64,000 bases of DNA from NCBI GenBank assembly GCA_937983405.1, contig CALJZN010000046.1:1-64000 (forward strand). Direction: 5' to 3'. A model generated the notes under the pieces. The model saw only the letters and a program-made list of their open reading frames with translations. It was not told the origin of the DNA and did no database searches. A program made the translations under genes and the position numbers. This DNA comes from an uncultured Paracoccaceae bacterium. GTDB lineage: Bacteria; Pseudomonadota; Alphaproteobacteria; Rhodobacterales; Rhodobacteraceae. The stretch's first letter is position 1. Each line of letters opens with the position of its first letter. Positions 53,170 through 61,326 of this stretch are shown here, piece after piece.

Positions 53170-55068
53170 CTAGTCGCGGGGGTGGAAGAAGTCGTGGATC
53201 GTCTGCGCCAGCGCCTCCGAGATGCCGGGCGCGGCCTTGAGGTCGGCCAGCCCCGCCCGCGCCACCGCCTTGGCGCTGCCGAAATGCGCCAGCAGCGCGC
53301 GCTTGCGCGCCGCCCCTACCCCGGGGATGTCGTCCAGCGGGGTCGCCCCCACCGCCCTGGCGCGCCTGGCCCGGTGGGCGCCCACCGCGAAGCGGTGCGC
53401 CTCGTCGCGCAGCCGCTGGACGAAGTAGAGCACAGGGTCGTTCATGCGCAGCGCGAAGGGCGGACGGCCGGGGAGGTGGAACTCCTCCTTGCCCGCATCG
53501 CGGTCGATGCCCTTGGCCACGCCCACCACAGGCACCCCCTCGACCCCCAGCTCGCCGAGGATGCCGGCCACGGCCGCCACCTGCCCCGCGCCGCCGTCGA
53601 TCAGCAGCAGGTCGGGCCACTGGCCCCCCTCGCGGTCGGGGTCCTCCCGCAGCAGCCGCTCGAAGCGGCGCGTCAGCACCTCGCGCATCATGCCGAAGTC
53701 GTCGCCCGGCGTCAGCCCCTCGCCGCGGATGGTGAACTTGCGGTATTGCGCCCTGAGGAACCCCTCGGGCCCCGCCACCACCATGGCGCCGACCGCGTCC
53801 GTCCCCTGGATGTGGCTGTTGTCGTAGACCTCGATCCGCCGGGGCGGCGCCTCGAGGCCCAGAGCCTCTGCCAACCCCTCGAGCAGCCGCGCCTGGGTGG
53901 CGCTTTCGGACATCTTCCGCGCCAGGCTCTCGCGGGCGTTTCGGGCCGCGTTCGCGACCAGCTCGGCCTTCTCGCCGCGCCTGGGCACCGCGAGCTCGAC
54001 CTTGCGCCCCGCGCGTTCGGCCAGCAGGTCGGCCATGAGATCCGCGTTCTCGATCGGATGCGACAGCAGGATCAGCCGCGGCGGCGTCTTGTCGTCGTAG
54101 AACTGGCCGAGGAAGGCCTCGAGGATCTCGGACGCCTCGGCCCCTGCGCCGGTGCGGGGATAGAAGTCGCGGTTGCCCCAGTTCTGATGGGCGCGGATGA
54201 AGAAGACCTGCACGCAGGCCTGCCCGCCCTCGAGATGCAGCGCCACCACATCGGCCTCGGCCACGCCGCGCGGGTTGATGCCCTGGGCCGACTGCACCGC
54301 CGTCAGCGCCCGGATGCGGTCGCGCAGCGCGGCGGCCCGCTCGAAGGCCATCGCCTCGGCCGCGGCCTGCATCTCGCGGGCCAGCGCGGCCTGTACCTCG
54401 GTCGTCTTGCCGGAAAGGAAGCGCTCGGCGTCCGCCACCAGCGCGGCATAGTCCTGCGGCGCGATCAGCCCGACGCAGGGCCCGGCGCAGCGCCTGATCT
54501 GGTAAAGCAGGCAGGGTCGCGTCCGGCTGTCGAACATCGCATCCGAGCAGCTGCGCAGCAGGAACACCTTCTGCAGCTGGTTGAGCGTCCGGTTCACCGC
54601 CCCGGCGCTGGCGAAGGGGCCGAAATAGCTGCCCTTCTCGGTCTTGCGGCCGCGGTGCTTGGCGATCCGGGGGAACGGATGACCGCCGCCGATGAGGATG
54701 TTGGGAAAGCTCTTGTCGTCGCGCAGCAGCACGTTGTAGCGCGGCTTCAGCTGCTTGATGAGGTTCTGCTCGAGCAGCAGCGCCTCGGTCTCGGTCCGCG
54801 TCGTGAGGAACATCATCGCCGCGGTCTCGCGGATCATCCGCGCGATGCGGGGCGAATGGCCCGAGGGGCGGGCGTAGGCCGCGACCCGGGCCTTCAGGTT
54901 GCGCGCCTTGCCGACGTAGAGCACGCGCGCCTGCGCATCGAGCATCCGGTAGACGCCGGGCGAGGCGTCGAGCGTCTTGAGTTGCGCCTGGATCAGCGCA
55001 TGACCGCTGAGCGCCGCCGCTGCCTCGCCGCCCTGCGTGGCCGCTTCCCCCGCGTTCGCTTCGTCCAT
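53170..55068 (-). CDS. uvrC: Excinuclease ABC subunit C
   Basis: [66 protein letters not shown]. Confidence 0.97.
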   Translation of the reverse strand: MDEANAGEAATQGGEAAAALSGHALIQAQLKTLDASPGVYRMLDAQARVLYVGKARNLKARVAAYARPSGHSPRIARMIRETAAMMFLTTRTETEALLLEQNLIKQLKPRYNVLLRDDKSFPNILIGGGHPFPRIAKHRGRKTEKGSYFGPFASAGAVNRTLNQLQKVFLLRSCSDAMFDSRTRPCLLYQIRRCAGPCVGLIAPQDYAALVADAERFLSGKTTEVQAALAREMQAAAEAMAFERAAALRDRIRALTAVQSAQGINPRGVAEADVVALHLEGGQACVQVFFIRAHQNWGNRDFYPRTGAGAEASEILEAFLGQFYDDKTPPRLILLSHPIENADLMADLLAERAGRKVELAVPRRGEKAELVANAARNARESLARKMSESATQARLLEGLAEALGLEAPPRRIEVYDNSHIQGTDAVGAMVVAGPEGFLRAQYRKFTIRGEGLTPGDDFGMMREVLTRRFERLLREDPDREGGQWPDLLLIDGGAGQVAAVAGILGELGVEGVPVVGVAKGIDRDAGKEEFHLPGRPPFALRMNDPVLYFVQRLRDEAHRFAVGAHRARRARAVGATPLDDIPGVGAARKRALLAHFGSAKAVARAGLADLKAAPGISEALAQTIHDFFHPRD

Positions 55069-55143
55069 GCCCGCCGTCCCGATTCCCCCCCGCCCCTGGC
55101 AGTTTACCCAGCTCGCGGCAAGCGGAAAGTCATCCACCGATTT

Positions 55144-55152
55144 TGTGGATAA
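55144..55152 (-). promoter_or_regulatory. Perfect DnaA-box sequence (TTATCCACA) upstream of uvrC
   Basis: Plus strand tgtggataa; a weaker TCATCCACC lies at 55130-55138. Confidence 0.5.
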
Positions 55153-55212
55153 GTCTGTCGGAAACTTTCCCGCAAGGAGGAATCCGCGTTGTATTTTGGC
55201 GCCTTCGTCGAT

Positions 55213-55231
55213 TCGCCTATTTTTTAGGCGA
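55213..55231. repeat. Hairpin in the AT-rich intergenic island
   Basis: TCGCCTA-TTTTT-TAGGCGA. Confidence 0.8.
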
Positions 55232-55373
55232 TGCCGCAAGCCTATGATTTTACAAAAGTATTTTTTTCCATAATCAAACGCCTGACAAGTCTCGCAGAAT
55301 CATGACGGGAGTGTGAACGGAACGGCGAAAGTGGACAAGTCAAGCCCCGGCGCACGCCGGACGGCGGAGGACC

Positions 55374-56156
55374 TCACTCAACCCCCAGAACGTCCGGGGT
55401 CTGCCAGGCCAGATGCTGGCCGCCATCGATGCACAGAAGCTGCCCGGTGACCGCGGGCGCATCGAGGAAGTAGCCGAGCGCCGCGGTGATGTCGGCGGGG
55501 CCGGCGCCGCGGCCGAGGATGGTGGCGGCGCGCTGGCGGGCGAAATGTTCGGGGCTCTGCCGCGCGCCCTGCAGCGTCGGCCCGGGCCCGATGGCGTTGA
55601 CGCGCACATGCGGGGCCAGACCCTGCGCCGCGGTGCGGGTGAAGGCCCACAGGCCCATCTTGGCGATGGTGTAGCTCAGGAACTCGGGCGTGAGCTTGAG
55701 CACCCGCTGGTCGATCATGTTGACCACCAGCGCCTGCGCCAGCGGCTCGCCCGCGGCATCGGGCCGGGCGCGCGGGGCCTGGGCGGCGAAGCGCTGGGTC
55801 AGCAGGACCGGCGCGCGCAGGTTCGATTCGATCGCGCGGTCCCAGCTTTCGCGGGTCGCCGTGTGGATGGTGTCGTACTCGAAGATCGAGGCGTTGTTCA
55901 CCAACAGCGTCAGCGGCCCGCCCAGCGCCTCGGCGGCGCGGGCAACCAGTCCGTCGGTCTCGGCCTCCACCAGCAGGTCGGCGCGCAGCGCCACGGCGCG
56001 CCGGCCCGCGGCGGCGACGGCGCCCGCCACCTCGGCGGCCGCCTCGGCCGAAGCCGCATAATGCACCGCGACGTCGAAGCCGCGCGCCCCAAGCCACAGC
56101 GCCATCGCCCGGCCCAGCCGCTGCCCCGCGCCCGTCACCAGTGCCCTGCCCTGCAT
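55374..56156 (-). CDS. SDR-family oxidoreductase (FolM/pteridine reductase-like)
   Basis: ALVTGAGQRLGRAMALWLGARGFDVAVHY; LLVNNASIFEYD; YTIAKMGLWAFTRTAA. Confidence 0.87.
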   Translation of the reverse strand: MQGRALVTGAGQRLGRAMALWLGARGFDVAVHYAASAEAAAEVAGAVAAAGRRAVALRADLLVEAETDGLVARAAEALGGPLTLLVNNASIFEYDTIHTATRESWDRAIESNLRAPVLLTQRFAAQAPRARPDAAGEPLAQALVVNMIDQRVLKLTPEFLSYTIAKMGLWAFTRTAAQGLAPHVRVNAIGPGPTLQGARQSPEHFARQRAATILGRGAGPADITAALGYFLDAPAVTGQLLCIDGGQHLAWQTPDVLGVE

Positions 56157-56167
56157 CGCCGCCCCCG

Positions 56168-57151
56168 TCAGTCCGTGAGCGCCACGAGATAGGCGCCGTA
56201 GAGCCCGAGGAAAGCCAGCCCCGCCAGCCGCCCGATGGTCCAGCCCCGCAGCACGAAGGGAAGCAGCAGCAGCGCGGCGGCGAGCATCACCCACAGGTCG
56301 CGGACGAGCAGGCTTCCGGGCACCTCGAGCGGGCCCACCAGGCCCGCGACGCCGATGATGCCCAGCAGGTTGAACAGGTTCGAGCCGACGACATTGCCCA
56401 GCGCCACATCGGCCGACCGCTTGAGCGCGGCGGCGACGCTGGCGGCCAATTCGGGCAGCGAGGTGCCGACGGCAACCAGGGTCAGGCCGATCACCGTTTC
56501 GCTCACGCCCATGGTGCGGGCGATGCTCACCGCGCCGTCCACCAGAAGGTCGGCCCCGATCGGCAGGCCCACGAGGCCCGCGATCAGGAAGGCCGCGACC
56601 TTCCACCACGGCATGTGCGGATCGACGCCCTCCAGGTCCGCGATGTCGTCCTGCCCGTTCGCCGCGGCAGCGGCGGCGGCAGTGGCGGTTGCGGCGCGGT
56701 GGGCCTGCGCATCGCGGTAGGCATCCCACAGCATCCAGGTCAGCCCCGCCAGCAGCACCAGCGCATGGGGCCATCGGATCGGGCCGAGAAACGCGATCGC
56801 GATGAACAGCAGCGAGGCGCCGATCATCATGACCACGCTTTTCTTCAGGTCGCCGTTCGAACAGTGGACCGCCGAGATCACCGCCGGCAACCCCAGCACG
56901 ACGAGGATGTTGGCGATGTTCGACCCGACCACGTTGCCCAGCGCGATCCCCGGCTGGGCCTTGAGCACCGCATCGACCGAGACCAGCAGCTCGGGCGCCG
57001 AGGTGCCGAAGGCCACCACCGTCAGGCCGACGATCAGCGCCGGCACCCCAAGGCGCAGCGCCAGGTTGACCGCGCCGCGCACCAGCGCATCCCCCGCCAG
57101 CACGAGCAGGCCCAGCCCGAGCCCGACATGGACCAGGTTCATCAGCATCAA
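56168..57151 (-). CDS. Calcium/sodium antiporter (CaCA, YrbG-like)
   Basis: Duplicated alpha-repeats: TVVAFGTSAPELLVSVDAVLKAQPGIALGNVVGSNIANILVVLG and LVAVGTSLPELAASVAAALKRSADVALGNVVGSNLFNLLGIIG. Confidence 0.93.
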   Translation of the reverse strand: MMLMNLVHVGLGLGLLVLAGDALVRGAVNLALRLGVPALIVGLTVVAFGTSAPELLVSVDAVLKAQPGIALGNVVGSNIANILVVLGLPAVISAVHCSNGDLKKSVVMMIGASLLFIAIAFLGPIRWPHALVLLAGLTWMLWDAYRDAQAHRAATATAAAAAAANGQDDIADLEGVDPHMPWWKVAAFLIAGLVGLPIGADLLVDGAVSIARTMGVSETVIGLTLVAVGTSLPELAASVAAALKRSADVALGNVVGSNLFNLLGIIGVAGLVGPLEVPGSLLVRDLWVMLAAALLLLPFVLRGWTIGRLAGLAFLGLYGAYLVALTD

Positions 57152-57154
57152 GGA

Positions 57155-57415
57155 TTATCCCGTGCGCGGACCCCGCCCGCCGTCCCGCCCGGCGGCGCGC
57201 ACCGGCACTTCGGCGGGCGGGCGCCCGCCCCCGCCGCCGCCCCCGCCGCAGTCGCAGGGGTGGGCCGACAGCAGCAGCCGTCCGCAGTCGGGGCACAGCC
57301 GCGGCCGCGGCCGTTCCCCCCCGGGTCGATCGCGCCGCGGGCCCAGCCGCAGCTTGCCGACCATCGCCAGCACCGCCATCACGACGAGGAACAGCGCGAC
57401 GATCTTCAGCAGCAT
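57155..57415 (-). CDS. Small TM plus zinc-ribbon-like protein
   Basis: MLLKIVALFLVVMAVLAMVGKL; CPDCGRLLLSAHPCDC followed by a Gly run. Confidence 0.65.
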   Translation of the reverse strand: MLLKIVALFLVVMAVLAMVGKLRLGPRRDRPGGERPRPRLCPDCGRLLLSAHPCDCGGGGGGGGRPPAEVPVRAAGRDGGRGPRTG

Positions 57416-57416
57416 G

Positions 57417-58223
57417 TCAGCGGCCGTAGCGGGCGAAATGCGCCCGCTCCTCGACCGCGGCCAAGGCCTCGGCCGCAAGCCCCATGCCCAGCCGCTGGAT
57501 CAGGCTGCGGCGCTGGCCCATGGGCACAAGCTCGACGCTCTCGCCGTAGAGGTCGCGCAGTTTCGGCAGCATGTGACCGATACCGTCGGCCAGCCCCACG
57601 GCCACCGCCTGCGCCCCCACCCAGACATCGCCCTGAAACAGGTCCTCGCGCGCGGCCAGCCGCGCGCCCCGGCGGGCACGGACATGGGCGATGAACACCT
57701 CGTGGACCGGTTCGATCAGCGCGGTCAGCCGCGCGATGTCCTCGGGCTTCTCGGGCAGAAACGGGTCCATGAAGCTCTTCGAGCGCCCCGCGGTATGCAC
57801 CCGCCGCTCGACCCCGATGCGGTCGAGCAGCCCCGGAAAGCCGAAGCCGGCCGCGATGACGCCGATCGAGCCCACGATGGAGGCGTCGTCGATCCAGATG
57901 TCGTCGGCGGCCGCTGCCAGCCAGTAGCCGCCCGAGGCCGCCACATCCTCGACGAAGGCGTGCACCTTGACGCCCTTCTCCTCGGCCAGCCGCCGGATGC
58001 GCGCCGCGATCAGCGAGGATTGCACGGGCGACCCGCCGGGAGAGTTGACCGCCAGCGCCACGGCCGCCGGCTTGCCGCGGACGAAGGCGCGCTCGATCAG
58101 CGGCGCAAGGCCGTCGTCCGTCAGCCCCCCGCCGGTCAGCCGGCCGGCGCCGCCGATCGTGCCGGACAGGCGCAGAACGTTGACGCGCGGGGGCGACTTG
58201 AGGAAGGGGATGAAGCGGCGCAT
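57417..58223 (-). CDS. S49-family (SppA-like) signal peptide peptidase
   Basis: AVALAVNSPGGSPVQSSLIAARIRRLAEEKGVKVHAFVEDVAASGGYWLAAAADDIW. Confidence 0.92.
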   Translation of the reverse strand: MRRFIPFLKSPPRVNVLRLSGTIGGAGRLTGGGLTDDGLAPLIERAFVRGKPAAVALAVNSPGGSPVQSSLIAARIRRLAEEKGVKVHAFVEDVAASGGYWLAAAADDIWIDDASIVGSIGVIAAGFGFPGLLDRIGVERRVHTAGRSKSFMDPFLPEKPEDIARLTALIEPVHEVFIAHVRARRGARLAAREDLFQGDVWVGAQAVAVGLADGIGHMLPKLRDLYGESVELVPMGQRRSLIQRLGMGLAAEALAAVEERAHFARYGR

Positions 58224-58351
58224 GGGGAGCGATGTAGAGCCCCGCGCGCGGCGGAACAAGGCAAGTCGGCCCCGCGACGGCGAATATCGCGCGCCGCAGG
58301 GCCGCGGGCGCGCCCCGGCCCCGGCCGGCGGCCGCAACGACGGGGCGGGCG

Positions 58352-59233
58352 ATGCTGGAGAAACTCGAGATGTTCGTGGCGCTGGCCAACGAGCGCCACT
58401 TCGGCCGCGCCGCCGCGACCTGCGGGGTGACGCAGCCCTCGCTCTCCTCGGCGATCCGCGCGCTCGAGCGCGAGCTCGGCGTGCAGCTGGTCTGGCGCGG
58501 CGCGCGCTTCCGCGGGCTGACGCCCGAGGGGCAGCGCGTGCTCGACTGGGCGCGGCGGATCACCGGCGACGCGCGCAGCCTGCGCCTTGAGATGCGGGCG
58601 GCGCGCGAGGGGCTGTCGGGGAACCTGCGCCTTGGCGCGATCCCCACCGCCCTGCCGATGGTCGTGCGGCTGACCGAACCCTTCACCGCCCGCCACCCCA
58701 ACGTGCGGGTGGCGATCCTGTCGCGCTCGTCCGAGGAGATCCTTGGTGAGATCGAGGCCGCGACGCTCGATGCCGGGATCACCTATCTCGACAACGAACC
58801 GCTCGGCCGCGTCGCCGCGGTGCCGCTCTACCGCGAGGCCTACCGCCTGCTCGTGCCCGCCGGCCACCCGGCGGCGGCGCGGTCCGAGGTGAGCTGGGCC
58901 GAGATCGCCGCGCTGCCGCTGTGCCTTCTGACCCCCGACATGCAGAACCGCCGCATCCTGAACCAGGCGATGGCGGCCGAAGGGGCCGAGGCCGCGCCGC
59001 GGATCGAGACCAATTCGGTGATCGCGCTGGTCAGCCATGTCGTCGCAGGCCGATGGGCCAGCATCGTGCCGGTCAAGACGGCCGAGCTGTTCGCCGCCGA
59101 CCCGCGGCTTGCGGCGGTGCCGGTGCGCCGCGGCGGCGACCATCTCGTGGGCCTCGTCGCCGCCTGGCGCGAGCCGCACACGCCGGTGACCGAGGCGCTT
59201 CTGGCCGAGGCGCGGCGGATCGCCGAGGTCTGA
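58352..59233 (+). CDS. LysR-family regulator, probable regulator of the formate dehydrogenase operon
   Basis: HTH MFVALANERHFGRAAATCGVTQPSLSSAIRALERELG; next to fdsG. Confidence 0.88.
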   Translation: MLEKLEMFVALANERHFGRAAATCGVTQPSLSSAIRALERELGVQLVWRGARFRGLTPEGQRVLDWARRITGDARSLRLEMRAAREGLSGNLRLGAIPTALPMVVRLTEPFTARHPNVRVAILSRSSEEILGEIEAATLDAGITYLDNEPLGRVAAVPLYREAYRLLVPAGHPAAARSEVSWAEIAALPLCLLTPDMQNRRILNQAMAAEGAEAAPRIETNSVIALVSHVVAGRWASIVPVKTAELFAADPRLAAVPVRRGGDHLVGLVAAWREPHTPVTEALLAEARRIAEV

Positions 59234-59241
59234 GGGATGCC

Positions 59242-59258
59242 GATAGCTTTAGCCTATC
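59242..59258 (+). promoter_or_regulatory. Candidate LysR-type operator in the lysR-fdsG gap
   Basis: GATAG-CTTTAGC-CTATC inverted repeat (ATAG-N7-CTAT), followed by TTGACG at 59261. Confidence 0.5.
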
Positions 59259-59329
59259 ACTTGACGGAACATCCCCATTGAGCCCCCTATCGCCCCCGTG
59301 TATCGCTGGGACGACGAAGGGAATGGCCC

Positions 59330-59803
59330 ATGTCGCCCGATGACGGAACCTTCGACGCGCGCCTGCGCGGACTCCTTGCCGAGCACGCCGGACGCGACGG
59401 CCCGCTCCTGCCGATCCTGCAGGCGGTGCAGGCGGAATGGGGGCATGTGCCGCGCGCTGCCCTGCCCGCGATCGCCGCGGCGCTGAACCTGTCCCGGGCC
59501 GAAGTGCATGGCGTGCTGTCCTTCTACCACGACTTCCGCGAGGCGCCCGCCGGGCGCCGCGTGGTCAAGCTCTGCCGGGCCGAGGCCTGCCAGGCGATGG
59601 GGGCCGAGGCGCTGGGCGCGCAGGCCCGCGCCCGCCTCGGCATCGGCTGGGGCGAGACGACGGCGGACGGGGCGATCACCCTCGACCCGGTGTTCTGCCT
59701 CGGCCTGTGCGCCTGCGGCCCGGCGGCGCTGGTGGACGGCCAGCCCGTCGGCCGGCTCGACGCCGCGCGGCTGGACGCGATCCTGGCGGGGGCGGCGCCA
59801 TGA
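59330..59803 (+). CDS. fdsG: NAD-dependent formate dehydrogenase gamma subunit
   Basis: NuoE-like: HVPRAALPAIAAALNLSRAEVHGVLSFYHDF; CLGLCACGPAALVDG. Confidence 0.9.
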   Translation: MSPDDGTFDARLRGLLAEHAGRDGPLLPILQAVQAEWGHVPRAALPAIAAALNLSRAEVHGVLSFYHDFREAPAGRRVVKLCRAEACQAMGAEALGAQARARLGIGWGETTADGAITLDPVFCLGLCACGPAALVDGQPVGRLDAARLDAILAGAAP

Positions 59804-61326
59804 AGGTCTGGCTGTCGCAGGACGCCGCCGCAAGGGCGCTGGGGGCCGAGGCGGTGGCCGCCGCGCTCACGGCCGAGGCGGCGCGGCGCGGCGTGGCGCT
59901 GGACCTCGTGCGCACCGGCTCGCACGGGATGGTCTGGCTCGAGCCGCTGGTCGAGGTTCAGGGCCCGGCCGGGCGGCTGGCGTTCGGCCCGATGACGCCG
60001 GCCGACGTGCCGGCCTTGTTCGACGCGCCGGCCGCCCACCCCAGGGCGCTGGGCGAGACCCTGGCGCTGCCATGGATGCGGCGGCAGACCCGCCTGACCT
60101 TCGCCCGCTGCGGCATGACCGATCCGCTGGACCTTGGCGCCTACGAGGCGGCGGGGGGGCTGGCCGGGCTGCGCCGGGCGCTGGCCATGCCGCCGGCCGA
60201 GGTGGTGCAGGCGGTGACCGAGTCGGGCCTGCGCGGGCGCGGCGGCGCGGGCTTTCCCACGGGGATCAAGTGGCGCACGGCCGCCGGTGCCTCGGCTCCG
60301 CAGAAGCACATCGTCTGCAATGCCGACGAGGGCGATTCGGGCACCTTCGCCGACCGCATGCTGATCGAGGGCGACCCCTTCTGCCTGATCGAGGGGATGG
60401 CCATCGCCGGCCATGCGGTGGGCGCGACGCGGGGCTGGGTCTACCTGCGCTCGGAATACCCCGACGCGATCCGCACGCTTGCCCGCGCGCTGGGCATTGC
60501 GCGGGACATGGGGCTGCTGGGCCCCAGGGTGCTCGGCCACGGCCCGGCCTTCGACATCGAGCTGCGCGTCGGCGCCGGCGCCTACGTCTGCGGCGAGGAG
60601 ACCTCGCTTCTCAACTCGATCGAGGGCAGGCGCCCGGTGGTGCGCGCCAAGCCGCCGCTGCCGGCGCATGAGGGGCTGTTCGGCCAGCCCACCGTGGTCA
60701 ACAACGTCCTCACGCTGGCCTCGGTGCCGGTGATCCTAGCCGAGGGGCCGGCCTTCTGGCGCGACTTCGGCATCGGCCGCTCGCGCGGGACGATCCCGCT
60801 GCAGATCGCGGGCAACGTCCGCCGGGGCGGGCTGTTCGAGGCCGCCTTCGGCCTGACGCTGGGCGAGATCGTGGACGACATCGCCGGCGGCACCGCCTCG
60901 GGGCGGCCCGTGAAGGCGGTTCAGGTGGGCGGGCCGCTTGGCGCCTATTTCCCCCGCGCGCTGTTCGGCACCCCCTTCGGATACGAAGAGTTCGCCGCCA
61001 GGGGCGGGCTGATCGGCCATGCCGGGATCGTGCTGTTCGACGACAGCGCCGACATGCTGGCTCTCGCCCGCTTTGCGATGGAGTTCTGTGCGCTCGAGTC
61101 CTGCGGCAAGTGCACCCCCTGCCGCATCGGCGCGGTCCGCGGGGTGGAAACGCTCGACCGCATCGCCCGCGGCGACGCCGCCGCGCGCCCGCTGCTGGAA
61201 GAGCTCTGCGAGACGATGAAGTTCGGCTCGCTCTGCGCGCTGGGCGGCTTCACCCCCTATCCGGTGACAAGCGCGATGACCCATTTCCCCGACGATTTCG
61301 CCCGCCCCCGGGAGGCCGCCGCATGA
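59800..61326 (+). CDS. fdsB: NAD-dependent formate dehydrogenase beta subunit
   Basis: NuoF-like: GLRGRGGAGFPTGIKWRTA, NADEGDSGTFADRMLIEGDP, ESCGKCTPCRIGAVRG. Confidence 0.93.
   Translation: MKVWLSQDAAARALGAEAVAAALTAEAARRGVALDLVRTGSHGMVWLEPLVEVQGPAGRLAFGPMTPADVPALFDAPAAHPRALGETLALPWMRRQTRLTFARCGMTDPLDLGAYEAAGGLAGLRRALAMPPAEVVQAVTESGLRGRGGAGFPTGIKWRTAAGASAPQKHIVCNADEGDSGTFADRMLIEGDPFCLIEGMAIAGHAVGATRGWVYLRSEYPDAIRTLARALGIARDMGLLGPRVLGHGPAFDIELRVGAGAYVCGEETSLLNSIEGRRPVVRAKPPLPAHEGLFGQPTVVNNVLTLASVPVILAEGPAFWRDFGIGRSRGTIPLQIAGNVRRGGLFEAAFGLTLGEIVDDIAGGTASGRPVKAVQVGGPLGAYFPRALFGTPFGYEEFAARGGLIGHAGIVLFDDSADMLALARFAMEFCALESCGKCTPCRIGAVRGVETLDRIARGDAAARPLLEELCETMKFGSLCALGGFTPYPVTSAMTHFPDDFARPREAAA

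Noticed and set aside
52033-55152. 1039-aa plus-strand ORF
   Set aside because: Antisense shadow of uvrC and the pseudogene region.
55130-55345. Chromosomal replication origin
   Set aside because: Only one perfect and two weak DnaA boxes, and no neighbouring dnaA, hemE, parAB or gidA-type genes.
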